Shown: positions 1-10,872 of the stretch, one piece after another
Position numbering within the stretch: the stretch's first letter is position 1
Layout: each line of letters opens with the position of its first letter
NCBI GenBank assembly: GCA_010909165.1
Contig: MU008192.1
Span: 496,001 to 560,000 of the forward strand
Length of the DNA stretch: 64,000 nt
Source: Anthoceros angustus
Taxonomy: Eukaryota > Streptophyta > Anthocerotopsida > Anthocerotales > Anthocerotaceae
Direction: 5' to 3'
Translations under genes and position numbers: made by a program
The notes under the pieces: generated by a model
Databases searched by the model: none
What the model saw: only the letters and a program-made list of their open reading frames with translations
What the model was told of the DNA's origin: nothing

Positions 1-751
1 GAACGGAGCGTGCAAGTAGCGGCTCTTGGGCCTGGGCCGGGCTGGCGTTCCTTCCTTTCCTTCCCTTTCCTCGTTGCTTCCTTAAGCGCTTTTGTGGGTG
101 GTGTGGAGCAGTGTGTCCGCCTGTCGTCTGGCCGCCCAGCCTGTGAAGGTGCGGATGCGGGAGCGTGCGATCCGATCATGGCCTCCGCCTCCGCCTGCCC
201 CTGGCGCCGTGGATTTGCTGAGGTGTTACACCAAATCTCCCCTCTCCCGGAGCCTTAACACCCACACTCCCGTCTGGGCTGCAATTGGATGTCCTGGCCA
301 TGTCGCCCTGCCGTCACCCTTGACGTGGGAGGGACGTGGGCGCCAGCCTCGCCTTCTCCTCCTCCTCCTTCCTCCTCCCGCCATTCGCCCTCGCCCTCGC
401 CCTCGCCCTCTCCTCCTCACTGCACCCACCTTCCTTTCCTTTCCTTCTTGGCTGCCCCGCTTGGTGCGCCAGCTGCTCCTGCTTGCTTCCTGCGCGCAAT
501 CGGCGGATGCCTGGAAGCCATGGCGTACTCCAGATACAGAGATTTCAAATTCCGGTGTTGGGTCCTGGAGATTTGAATCGGGTGCGGAGGATTCCGGGGT
601 CAGGTGGAGGGCGGAGTTTAGTGCCGAAATTGTTGCAGGAGTGGAGAATGCGGGGGTCGTGGAGAGGGGAGGATGTGAGTTGAGGCGTTGGGCTGTTTGG
701 GTTGGACCGGGCCGAGCCATGTGCGGCCGGCTGGTCCAGGAGGGAATTTAG
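1..751 (+). promoter_or_regulatory. Leader/upstream region of the bHLH gene, pyrimidine-rich
   Basis: GC-rich sequence immediately upstream of the bHLH start codon. A CT-rich tract (about 350-470, repeated tcctcc and ccctcg units) resembles the pyrimidine-rich 5' UTRs of plant regulatory genes. Several upstream ATGs open frames here; the frame containing the main start ends in TAG at 749-751, directly before the ATG at 752. The transcription start is not visible, so the split between promoter and UTR is unknown. Confidence 0.5.
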
Positions 752-3700
752 ATGGCGTCGCTGGCACATCCCTCCGCAACCGCAAGCAATTGCCACTTGC
801 AATCTCTGCCTCGCATCTGCAACTTGAAGATGAACCCGCTGTCCAACACAAATTACAGCCGGAGTCTGGCAGCCATAGCTCTGGCTAACCATTCCGCTGC
901 CTTGAACCAGCTCTCCGCTCTCAATTCCGCCTCCTCTTCCCTCACCTCGCATTCCGCCGCCGCGGTTGCAGATCTGTCTGGTTCTGTTTCTGGGTCCGGG
1001 TCCGGGTCCGGGTGTGGGGCGGGAGGAGATGTCAGAATGCCTGCCTCCGCTTTGCTGATGCGGGAGGCCATGGATGTGTCGGTCACGTCTTCCCCGCTGG
1101 GATCTCCCGGAACAGCGCCATGGTTCGCTGGTGCCAGCCCCGGGTCTGGAGGCTACTTCTCCCCGGACCTCAGATCCGTGGGAGGAGGAGCAGGAGGAGG
1201 GGGAGGATTTCAACCCGGGTCCATGGAGATGGCCTTGAAGAAGCTCGGGGAATGCGGGAGGATGGGCAGCGATTTCCATGCCGCTCTCCCTCACCGACAA
1301 CACTCTCTCCCTTCTGTTCAACAGCAGCAGCAGCAGCAGCAGCAGCGGCTGAGATCGTCTGATTCCAACGTTACCAGATTTGGCTCTCTGCAGCACCAGC
1401 AGCACCAGCAGCAGATGCATCAAGAGGCCTCCGGAAACGACTGGGCCATCGGCGGCAGCAACATCCACGGCCAGCAGCAATGCACGGATGCGAATCTGAG
1501 CTTCGCGTCCTCCATGGCCGCGGCCCTGGTCCCGTCTTCCGGGCGGGGATCTCTAGCAGCCAGGACTGTTCTGCTGGGAGGTGCGAGCAACATGCAGAGG
1601 CAGCAGCAAGAGAGCTACAGCCGGGCCGGGAGCGGGGACGGGGACTCCCTGTCCGCCAGGATCATGCGAGCCATCGGCGAGGGCAGCAACCAACAGCAGC
1701 AGCAGCAGCAGGTCCTGGGAGGAGAGGACAGCAGCATGCTGCAGGAGATGATGGGCTGCGGGAGCTACAACGTCACTCCCCAGAGCAATGCCGCCCAACA
1801 TTTCCTCACCTCGGCCAGGCCCATGGCCATGCCCGCCATGCCCATGCAGGGGAGCATGGAGGCGGACTGGACATCGCTGCTCATGGACGCGGCAGCCGCC
1901 GATGTCAGTGTCAGCCTCCAGGCTTCCCTGCCCAAGCCATCGTCTGCCAGCCTTCATTTTATCCCGGACTCTACCTTCCCGGACACCAAAATGCTCTACC
2001 ACGGTGGAGCAGGAACCGGAGCTGGAGCTGGAGCTGGGCAGCCAGGCGGAGGAGGCGGCGGCGGGAGCGGGGGAGACGGACAGCTGGAAGATGGCGCCGC
2101 CTTTCTAGATGCTGCGAGTGGCAAGCACGCCGGCGGGGCCATGAATTTCGGTCCCCCTGCCCTAGACCCCGCCATGGCCCAGTTGCAGGCGGAGCTGCCT
2201 GGCGGTGGAGCGCGAAGTCCGCTGCATTCCCCCAGTTTCGGCACCAAAACCACCTCTCTGCAGAATCTTGGCGAGCCGGGCGCGCGGGCGGATAACTTCG
2301 CTCTCTCGTCGGATGCGCCCAGAATGTGGGCTCCGGGACCCAGGAAGGATGGAGGCATTCCCAAGCAGCCCCCCGGGCTGGCCCGGACCATGTCGGTGAA
2401 TTCCCGGGGGAATTCCCCTGGAGAGCTGGAGATGGAGCAGTGTTCCTCCATGTCTGCGATGCTGGAGTCCGAGCTCCCGCTCTCGGAGAAGAGATTCGGG
2501 AAGAGTGGGAGGCGGCTCTCCCGGACCTCCAGCCCGTCCGTGTCCACCATGATGGATCTGACAAGCCTGGAGCACGGCACCGGGAACAGCTCCGCCTCGA
2601 CCTCCGCGTCGGAACGGGGGGACGCTGAGGAGAAGAAGAATCTGGGGGAGCCTGTTCCAGAAGCCTCGGGATCGGGGCTGACGATGGCGGGAAAGGGGAA
2701 GGCGGTTGTGGGCGGGAATGGGAGCGAGTGCGCTGAGGTGGGCGGTGACGATTCCTCCTCTTCCAAGCTGGCTGTGAAGGAGAATTCCGAGGACAGCCAG
2801 GGGAAGAAGCGGAAGGGGAGGGGAAGTGAGGACGGGCCTGCTGGGAAGACCAGTGTCACCTCCGCGTCCACAGCTGCCAAGGACAGCAAGGTGGGATTGA
2901 GGGTGGGATGGATTCTTTTGTGGGTGGGATTGATGCTTATGTGTGCGGCGATGGGGTGGTGGGTTTCTTGTTTACAGCTGGAAGACGGTGTCTGAAGGAC
3001 TTGTGTGTGTGTGTGTGTGCTGCAGAATGAGGAAGGTGTTGATGCTGCCACCCGAGCTAAAAGATGTAAAGCATCCGCCTCTGAGCCGGATGCGGGCCGG
3101 GGAAAGGCGGGCGGGGTGAAATTGGAGAAGACTGCCAGTGACAACTCTGCTGACAGCGCTGGTGGTCCTAGCACTCACGCCAGTAAGCCACCGGAGGCTC
3201 CCAAGACTGACTACATCCATGTCAGAGCACGCCGGGGCCAGGCGACCGACAGTCACAGCCTGGCTGAGAGGGTGAGTGAGTGAGCTTGCTGCATGCAGCA
3301 TTCATCCATATACAATGGCTGGCGGATGCCCTGAACGGTTTTTGTTCGATCGTATCTGAGCCCCTGCCGTCGCGTGTCGTGTGCAGGTGAGAAGAGAGAA
3401 GATTAGCGAGCGCATGAAATTCTTGCAGGATCTTGTTCCTGGCTGCAGCAAGGTGATAAGATTTTCGAGTTTGTATAAGCTGGTTTTTTAATGGCAGTTG
3501 CAGTCACTGTTTCATGGGACATGTCGTGACAAGCCCCCCCCCCTGGCACATGTGCAGGTCACGGGAAAAGCTATGATGCTTGACGAGATCATCAACTACG
3601 TCCAATCTCTGCAGCGTCAAGTTGAGGTAGTACAGCGGCCTCAAAGCGATTGAAATGATTCGTGATGGTACTTGTCTAGTGGCGACTGTCGTGAATGGGT

Positions 3701-4413
3701 TCCAATTTGCTCTTTCTCTTGCTGCAGTATCTGTCTATGAAGCTGGCAAGCGTGAACCCCAGGATGGACTTCGGAGGTGTGGAATCCCTTCTCTCGAAAG
3801 AGGTGAGGAGAACTTTAAAGCTCGACTGCTCTTGAGATTGAATGAGCTCAGGACACCGTTCTTACAGCTCTGGATTTTGGGCTGTCAGCAATCACGAGGC
3901 TTCGCACAAGGTGGCCAGCAGCAGCTGATGATCGGTTCCGAGCCCATCACAATTCCGTCCTCGGCTTACCCTCAGCTCCATCCCCAGCAACAGGCCATTG
4001 CGATGCAGCAACTTGCAGTGACTTGCGGCTTGGACATGCGAGCTTTGGGTACCCAACTGGATACAGTCGCTGGCGGATTGAGACGACCCCTCTTATCCCC
4101 AGCTTCCACTTCTTCCATCACCATGGCGCACAGTGCCCACAGTGCAAGAGATCCATTTGAGGATTCTGTTTCTCAGGTGCATTTATGGGGAGCCCTGTAG
4201 TCTCTGCAAGCACATTCAATAAATGTCAACACATGAGGAGGTTTTTGCTTACACGCGTCAGTGTCTGGGCTTTGTGAGTGCCTGCAGGTATCAGCAGTCT
4301 GGGATGGAGAGCTTCACAGTGTGGTCCAAATGGGGTTTGCCCAAAATCGTCTCTCGGCTCTCGCTTCACCAAGTCTTCGAGGTAATTCTGAACTAGGAGT
4401 TCGTTCGGCTTAA
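752..4413 (+). CDS. bHLH transcription factor, CIB/BEE-like (plant subfamily XII), seven exons
   Basis: Exons: 752-2890, 3026-3271, 3387-3452, 3558-3626, 3728-3802, 3868-4176, 4288-4413, all bounded by GT-AG and all in phase 0; 1,009 aa. Exon 1 (713 codons) is low-complexity: Ser/Gly/Ala-rich with two poly-Gln runs (near nt 1321-1346 and 1695-1711) and a Gly-rich stretch near 2045-2075. The bHLH domain spans exons 2-5 (about residues 780-850). The basic region has [16 protein letters not shown], with the His-Glu-Arg set expected of G-box (CACGTG) binders; the helices contain [20 protein letters not shown] and [13 protein letters not shown]. Exon 7 carries the family's C-terminal VVQMGF motif. 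An in-frame TAG directly precedes the first ATG; an ATG at 830 is an alternative start. Exon 6 could instead begin at 3889. Nuclear function in light, brassinosteroid or flowering-type regulation is known for angiosperm relatives and is only inferred here. Confidence 0.93.
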
Positions 4414-5802
4414 AAACGTGACTCAAGGTGGAATACGTCCGAGGTAACATGGTTCCGTTGCCCCTTCGTAAATCGACAGGTTCTCTTCCACCCGGCAATA
4501 TGAAGCTGGAGCGGTGAGCCATCCAAATACAGGGATGATGCTCGACTCTGGTGGATGGAAGGGAATGCAGGTGCCAAGAATAGTTCCATCCTGAGCATTG
4601 CTTATACCCACAATTCTGTGCACGCTTCCGGAATCGCGTTAGGGCCCTGGCACTCAATGCCAAGATGGGACCTGGGCTCCTCCGGCAGTATGTAGCGCAC
4701 TGGACTGGTGGGCATCTAAGTCGATTTCAGCAGTGTGAGACATTTCTTCAGGCTGCTCTGTCTCCAGGAACTCAGAGTTGTCACAGCACCTGAAGATCGG
4801 CCTCAACTGGGCTATCCGCTTTCAGGGTGGAACTGTATGTACTATACCGAAACTTTAACTAATGTGAGGCTTTAACACACTTAGGATAGGACTGACAGAC
4901 GCAGGCGAGTGGCCTTTCATGCCACGACGTGATGGCGATGGCTCGCCTTTAGAGGCAGCTAAAAGCACTTACAATACTTGAGGAAAGTGATCAAAGGTTT
5001 GGATATGGTCATTCTGTCTTGTAAATTCTGAAGATCCTGTTTAGTATTCCTCTCCACCCTATAAGCGTAAGCGTTGCACTGTAACCTTATCCAAGCACTG
5101 TACTCTTTCAATTCGAGGACGGAGGGTGGAGTGGATGTATATGAAGATTTTATGGTTAGTGCTGATCACTTCTTTACTTCGTAGCATCGTAGTCGGTCAG
5201 GACTGATGAGTTCTGCTTGCAGGGAAAGGAAAAGGAACAGAGATGGCCCACACTGTACTTCTTTTTGTCATCTACCTTTAGCTTGGCTCCATTCTCCTCC
5301 GTTCTTTTCAATTCGACGTTCGAACACCAGTGGCCATTTCGGGGAGCCGTGGTCCTTTACTGGCTTGCCAGGTAGTGCACTTCCCCTGGTGCCCATCTTT
5401 AAAGAACTGGTTAAAGGTGACATTCTTGTTCGGACACTCTGCAGCTGGGACCCTTCAAAGCACGAAAGAAAAAAGTCGACTTGTCCTAGTCTGTCGCGGT
5501 AGATATGTAGAGGTGTCACCTACCTACTATTTGTAATTAAAGGAGCAAGCCCGGTACTTGTTTTCCAAATTCATCTTTGAGAATGTGAGCTCAGCCTTCC
5601 ACACACAAGAATGCAATATTGTGGGAGAGGTATGTACTACAAGCTCTTCTCGGCTCGGCTCGGCTCATGTCGACACATCCACTAATACCCATGCTTCAGA
5701 GAAGGTACGTAAAGTTTGCCCCACACTATGTAGTGTGTTTCTCAAAAAGAAGAATTGGATATCAATGTTTTACTGCATGCTGATTGTTGATCAGGTCCGA
5801 CC
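4414..5802. other. Intergenic between convergent genes; 3' UTRs
   Basis: Lies between the stop codons of the bHLH gene (+) and the OVATE gene (-), so it should contain both 3' UTRs. No frame here resembles a known protein. A short ggctc repeat lies near 5650-5668. Confidence 0.6.
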
Positions 5803-8800
5803 TCAAAACTCGTCGAACAGTTGATGCCACACTTCTGTGAAGACAGCCACTATGAGATGATGGTACTCCACTGCATTCAGTGTGAGGTAAGCCTGCAAGA
5901 GCTCTTCCAACTCGGCAGGCTCTCGCATGTCCTTCTCCACAATCATAGCTATCATGGATGTCCGGAAGTCTTGGTACGGGTCGAGTGTATTCTTCACCAC
6001 AGACACACTTTCTCTCACCTTGTGGGTCTGAATTGAAGAAGGTAGATCCACCAGCTTCTGTTCATCCATCATTTCCTCCGACATCACCTTGTCCTTGCGG
6101 GGGTTTTGCCTGGAGGGCTTAGGGTGAGAGGTATTTCGACCTTGGGACAAAGATTTGTCCCGTCTTCCGCCCTGACTCCTGCTCTCTGCTGGACACCTCA
6201 AAGCACTGACCTGAGCACCTCTGATCCTTGGTCTGCCTCTTGGTACAGAGGAAGAAACAATTTTCTTCTGGGAGCTTGCGTGCTTCAGCATCCGGGAGTT
6301 TTCCCTGAATTTCTGAATGCTTTGTGACGAAGAGTTGTACTCTGCCAACGCCCAGGCACTGCTTTCTTCCTGCCAGCTGTCCCGTGCAGGAGTTGAACTT
6401 TCGGAGCTGGATTTATCTAGATAAGTGCTGTAGTACTCCAAATCCAGGCTTGCCTGGCCCTTCCTCAGAGATCGTGGCACCTTAGCGTTCACCATCCTGT
6501 GGCTGAGGTGGGCACCTGATTTTCCACCTCTCCACCGAGGGGCCGGCATGCCATCATAACTTGCCCTGGCCCTTGACGCTGTTGAAGACGAGTCAGAATA
6601 CGAGCGGCTGGATTCTGGACTGCACCTGCCATTCGTGATAAGGTGACCTGCTAATTGTCTCTGGTCAGCAGAGGTTACTACCTTGGTGCACTTCACATCT
6701 CCCTCATCCACCGCAGCCATCATTGCTGTGCTTCCTGGAATGGGTATCAACGTCTTCTCCAGCACTTGATGGATAGTATCCCCTTCCTGCTCCTCTGCTA
6801 ATTGCTGCTCAACATCCATCTGAGTCTTCACCTCTGTCGCATCAAACATTTTATCATCGTTTCCCGCAGGTACCATGATCCCCGCTTTTATCACACCTTC
6901 ATCTTGGCCTGACACTGACTCAAGTTCCGCAAGGTCCTCAAGATCTGTTGAGCAATTGGATAGGATGTTGAATCTTTGAGGAGTAGTTTTGGACTCGGTC
7001 TTCAAGAAACTGTCCAACTCCTCGTTAGCGTACTTGCAAATGGGCTCGTTGTCCGCTGTGTCCTTGTTGTCTTCACCTGCTGCATCCTTCAGGCCATTGA
7101 GACTTTTATGCTTTGCCGGTGACACTTCCTCATCCTGCAGAGTACCTGAACCGAATTCTGTGGCGTCGAAATGGGCTGTCTCTGCATCTGCTTCAGGAGG
7201 TGACTTGCCTGTAGTAGTCTTGAGGTGCAGGACCTTAGCTAATTCCCTGCCAGTTGCACTAAGAGGAAGCTGGACAGACAGATACTCCTCAAGTCTTTCT
7301 TGCAGGCTCGGGGACAACTGGAATGGGAGCTTCACAGGAACCTTAAGCGGGGACTCCTCTATCAAGAAACTAGGCTCATCAGGCCTCTGCTCCACAAGTC
7401 CTCTTGTTTCCTGTATGATCTTCTCTTGCAAATCAGAGACTGACTTTACCCCAACAGGACCGAATATCGAGGCTTTGGATGACCTATCCTCCAGTTTCGA
7501 CATATTTACAGCAACCAGAGGATCAGAGCAGCTTTTAGCTGGCTTTTGCGCCGCGGGAATAACAGCTACATCACTACTAAGATTGTCATTACCACACTGG
7601 TGAGACCGGCAGCTCACTAAACTATCAACAAGGTCTGGGCGGCCAGGTTTACCACGAAACCCTGAGAGAACGTATTCAGACAGGAAGTTTTTCTTAGCAG
7701 AAGTGTCTACCTCAAAGGAAGTGAAGAGACTGGAGTCCTCGCTGGTACCCGACGCCGAAGAAGGAACCTGCTTCTCCACCTTGGATGGCCCTGTAGGATA
7801 GACAGCCACATTCCTGCGGACACCGGAATCCCTCCCCTGCCCTGCAGTCATCATGCCCTGGTGGAAGTTGCCCTGCCGAATATGGTGCTTGTTGGAAACT
7901 ATATGCTCGGTAGACGCAAGCTGGATCGAAACGTCCACAGATGAATTGGGAGGGAACAAACTTGTGCCTTGATTCAGGTCGCCATTATGATAGGGCATGC
8001 ATTCCGGGGCTACCTGCTTGGAGGAAACGTGTGGTACAACCTTCCCACCAGCCTTGTTGGGAGACCCGCTGTCACCATGAATGAACCTGGCCAAGGACTT
8101 CGCAGAGCAACCCGAGCTCACCGTCGGCGGTCCTCCTGCGATTCCAGACACGATGCTGAAGTAGCCCGTGGAGTCGTAACCTTCCCTGTCTTTCACATTG
8201 TTGTTTGCCTGAACAAGCTTGGAACCTGGACTCTCCTTCGACCCAACATCCTCGAACTCATGTTGTTGTATGACCGATGCCTGGAAGTCGGAAGTCGGGG
8301 TGAAAACTGAGGAACTTCGTACATGCCTGGACCGGAAGGTCTTGTCACTGCTCCCGGATTTCAATCCTCCTTCAGCAGCCCTTTCCAGGAAATGCTTATC
8401 AGCAGACGGCTTGAAAACACCTGAACGGACGTCGTCGAAGCGTGCACTCTGTGACGCCAACCCAGAGATCCGTTGAGAGCCACTACCAGCCCGAACTTCA
8501 TCCACTCCTGGACCAGAATTCTTCTTGTGCACCACCTTCTTCGTGACAGGCTCATCAACAACAGGTCTGACGACATCCCAGCTGCACTCCTTCCCCCAAT
8601 CGTACACATCCTGAACCTCCCCCTTCTGCTTCACGTGATTCAACGAATTGGATCGGCCAAAATGCTTGGCTGGAGGCGTCACCGATCCCAAATTCCCCGA
8701 CTTCTCCGTCTCGACGTCACAGCTCGGCCACCTCGTGCTGTGCTTCACATTCTCCTCTCGAACAAAGTCTTCACCCACAAAATTCCCCACACTCTCGAGC

Positions 8801-10872
8801 TTCCAACTGGAGCCCGTGGACCGCCTCGACGACCGATCACGACCTCGCAGCTCCCCACTTCCGAAGATTTGGCTCTCCATGTTCGACGATGTGCTGAAGG
8901 ACCGTTTCCCGAACATCTCATCCTCCATGTCTGGAACATCGTTATCCTGAGACTGCCCATGTCCCGGCCGGAGCAGGCTCTGCTTCGCCGACCCTTCCTC
9001 ATTCTTGCTGACAGTCCCAAGCTCCGCGGACTTGCTCTTGCTGGATCTCCTCACCGAAAGCAGGGCGGACGAGAACCTGCTGGAAAGATTCCCACCATGG
9101 CCGTCGTTTCTTCTGGAGCCCGTGTTCGAACTCCTCTCCGCATTTCCTTCCCCGTCCTTCGCTGTCCCGCCACTCTGATGCGATTTCACGATCTTCTTGA
9201 TGCTCGACAAGCCCATACAGCTCGAGGACACAACCTTACTGGACGTCCGCAGCTTCCTCCCGGGAAAGAACCGAGAGGAAGTCTCCCCATCGCCCACAGC
9301 CTTGGATCCACCTCCCCGGCCATGGAGCTGTTCCCTCACCTGCTTCTCGATCAGCTGAGAGATGGCATCAACACTGCCCCCTGCTATCATGGACTCCGTC
9401 CCCTCACGATCACCATGACTACTACTCCGATCAAACTTGGAAGCCAAACTCCGGTTGGACGCAGTGATGAGCGACTGAGCCGCCTCAGACACATCAGATC
9501 CAGATCTGCTATGCGTCTTCCTGAACACCTTCATCACAGAGCTGGCATTCGAAATGAGAGACCCGGACTTGGAGGGGGAGGACTTGGCACCGGCACCACC
9601 GTCTGCAGACTGCACTACTCCAAAAAACATTTCAGATCTCGCATCAGGGAGCTGGGATTCGGCAATCTCGGCAGAATCGCTACGAGATTCTTTGAGCATC
9701 CGGCCTCCATCCTGCCCGCATTCCCCCTCCCTTCCCCGTTCCAACGCCAAAGCGTGCCATTGAACCGTGTCTTGCAATTGGGTTTGTGCAGTTGTGGTGC
9801 TGGGAGCGGATTTGAGCGGCAACACCTTCACCTCCCGGGCCTGCTGCTGCCGGCCCTCCGCTTCCCCAGGCCCCCGAGCTTCCGTCAGAGTCGCCAAGTC
9901 CTGAGAACCAGGAGGTGCAGCATCCGTGAGGATGTGAGAGACCACAGTTTTCCTGTAGCCGGCTGCAGCTGTGGAGGCTTTTTTTGGAGAGGCTGAGGCG
10001 GGGAAGGGGATATCGATGCTTTTGAAGGACTTGCTTCCCGCGGGGGAATTGGTGGCCAGAGCGAGGAGGCGGGCGGGGGAGAGGCAGAATCGGGCGCCAG
10101 TGCCCTGCTGACACGGACTGGGACTGGGAGACTCACTCGGGTTGGATGGGCGTGGCCCAGCCCCCGGGGTCGGGCGAGGAAGGCGGCATTCCGGGGACTC
10201 CTCCACTGGGCTCAGCTGGGACTTTCCCTGGCCTGGAGATGAGATTAGAAAGCGCCGATGCACTGCCTGCTCATGGGCCTCACCTGCCCCAGCCTGATCC
10301 TGAGCCGCCGCTTCCTCCTGGCTGCTGAATCGGGGAGGGGAGACCGGGAAGATGGAATTGATGAGCGTCCTGATCCGAGGATCGCTGTCCAAGACATGCA
10401 CAGTGTGTAGAGGCAGCCTCTTCTCCTCCTCCTGCTCCTCAGTCGCTGCTGCTGCTGAATCTGCATCTGGCGTGTGAGTCGGGGCGGGGGAGGATAACGA
10501 CTCGGACAGGGCTGACAGTTCCCGGGAGCAAGCTTGAGAGAAGTCCTGGGAGAAGTCCTGGGAGAAGTCGTGCGAGAGGTCTTGGGAGCAGTGGCTGTCG
10601 TGGAAGGTGATGCCGCTCTGGAATTGCTGGCTTGCATCGGAGTCATCGAGGCAAGCGTTGCGATCCTGACTGAGAGATCTAGACGAGGAGGAAAGGTGGG
10701 AATGGATTGGTCTTCGAGGGGCCAGGAAGCGGGCTGTCCTTGGCAATGCAGCTCCGTGTACCTTCTTGGCTTCTTTGAAGAACCTTCCATACAGCCAGGC
10801 CTGGGCCTGGGGGAGCACAACTTGCGGGAGTGTGAAGCCCTGTGCCACTGCCTGTCGGGTGTCAACCTCCAT
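5803..10872 (-). CDS. OVATE family protein (OFP), exceptionally long (1,689 aa), intronless
   Basis: One uninterrupted 5.07-kb reading frame. The last ~65 residues are an OVATE domain (DUF623): LDPYQDFRTSMIAMIVEKDM, then REPAELEELLQAYLTLN and a VFTEVWHQLF end, matching the family pattern closely. Near the N terminus LPQAQAWLYGRFFKEAKK resembles the short basic/aromatic motif at the start of many OFPs. The ~1,500 residues between are Ser-rich, charged and low-complexity, with a DFSQ mini-repeat near residues 100-115. OFPs are usually about 150-450 aa transcriptional repressors that also act with TRM proteins on the cytoskeleton in organ shaping; this one is several-fold longer. The start at 10872 is the first ATG after an in-frame TAG about 70 bases upstream (the in-frame codon at 10878 is GTG). 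The long frame with only conservative ends argues for a real protein, not chance. Confidence 0.88.
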   Translation of the reverse strand: MEVDTRQAVAQGFTLPQVVLPQAQAWLYGRFFKEAKKVHGAALPRTARFLAPRRPIHSHLSSSSRSLSQDRNACLDDSDASQQFQSGITFHDSHCSQDLSHDFSQDFSQDFSQACSRELSALSESLSSPAPTHTPDADSAAAATEEQEEEKRLPLHTVHVLDSDPRIRTLINSIFPVSPPRFSSQEEAAAQDQAGAGEAHEQAVHRRFLISSPGQGKSQLSPVEESPECRLPRPTPGAGPRPSNPSESPSPSPCQQGTGARFCLSPARLLALATNSPAGSKSFKSIDIPFPASASPKKASTAAAGYRKTVVSHILTDAAPPGSQDLATLTEARGPGEAEGRQQQAREVKVLPLKSAPSTTTAQTQLQDTVQWHALALERGREGECGQDGGRMLKESRSDSAEIAESQLPDARSEMFFGVVQSADGGAGAKSSPSKSGSLISNASSVMKVFRKTHSRSGSDVSEAAQSLITASNRSLASKFDRSSSHGDREGTESMIAGGSVDAISQLIEKQVREQLHGRGGGSKAVGDGETSSRFFPGRKLRTSSKVVSSSCMGLSSIKKIVKSHQSGGTAKDGEGNAERSSNTGSRRNDGHGGNLSSRFSSALLSVRRSSKSKSAELGTVSKNEEGSAKQSLLRPGHGQSQDNDVPDMEDEMFGKRSFSTSSNMESQIFGSGELRGRDRSSRRSTGSSWKLESVGNFVGEDFVREENVKHSTRWPSCDVETEKSGNLGSVTPPAKHFGRSNSLNHVKQKGEVQDVYDWGKECSWDVVRPVVDEPVTKKVVHKKNSGPGVDEVRAGSGSQRISGLASQSARFDDVRSGVFKPSADKHFLERAAEGGLKSGSSDKTFRSRHVRSSSVFTPTSDFQASVIQQHEFEDVGSKESPGSKLVQANNNVKDREGYDSTGYFSIVSGIAGGPPTVSSGCSAKSLARFIHGDSGSPNKAGGKVVPHVSSKQVAPECMPYHNGDLNQGTSLFPPNSSVDVSIQLASTEHIVSNKHHIRQGNFHQGMMTAGQGRDSGVRRNVAVYPTGPSKVEKQVPSSASGTSEDSSLFTSFEVDTSAKKNFLSEYVLSGFRGKPGRPDLVDSLVSCRSHQCGNDNLSSDVAVIPAAQKPAKSCSDPLVAVNMSKLEDRSSKASIFGPVGVKSVSDLQEKIIQETRGLVEQRPDEPSFLIEESPLKVPVKLPFQLSPSLQERLEEYLSVQLPLSATGRELAKVLHLKTTTGKSPPEADAETAHFDATEFGSGTLQDEEVSPAKHKSLNGLKDAAGEDNKDTADNEPICKYANEELDSFLKTESKTTPQRFNILSNCSTDLEDLAELESVSGQDEGVIKAGIMVPAGNDDKMFDATEVKTQMDVEQQLAEEQEGDTIHQVLEKTLIPIPGSTAMMAAVDEGDVKCTKVVTSADQRQLAGHLITNGRCSPESSRSYSDSSSTASRARASYDGMPAPRWRGGKSGAHLSHRMVNAKVPRSLRKGQASLDLEYYSTYLDKSSSESSTPARDSWQEESSAWALAEYNSSSQSIQKFRENSRMLKHASSQKKIVSSSVPRGRPRIRGAQVSALRCPAESRSQGGRRDKSLSQGRNTSHPKPSRQNPRKDKVMSEEMMDEQKLVDLPSSIQTHKVRESVSVVKNTLDPYQDFRTSMIAMIVEKDMREPAELEELLQAYLTLNAVEYHHLIVAVFTEVWHQLFDEF

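Noticed and set aside
92-751. 219-codon frame upstream of the bHLH gene, ending right before its ATG
   Set aside because: Low-complexity translation of the CT-rich leader; no motif. Better explained as 5' UTR.
1996-3174. 392-codon frame on - opposite bHLH exon 1
   Set aside because: Shadow of the GC-rich first exon; it crosses two real exon-intron junctions of the + gene and is only Ser/Pro/Leu-rich.
8473-9996. 507-codon open frame on + opposite the OVATE gene
   Set aside because: It is a by-product of biased codon use in the - strand gene; Arg/Pro/Leu-rich with no domain.
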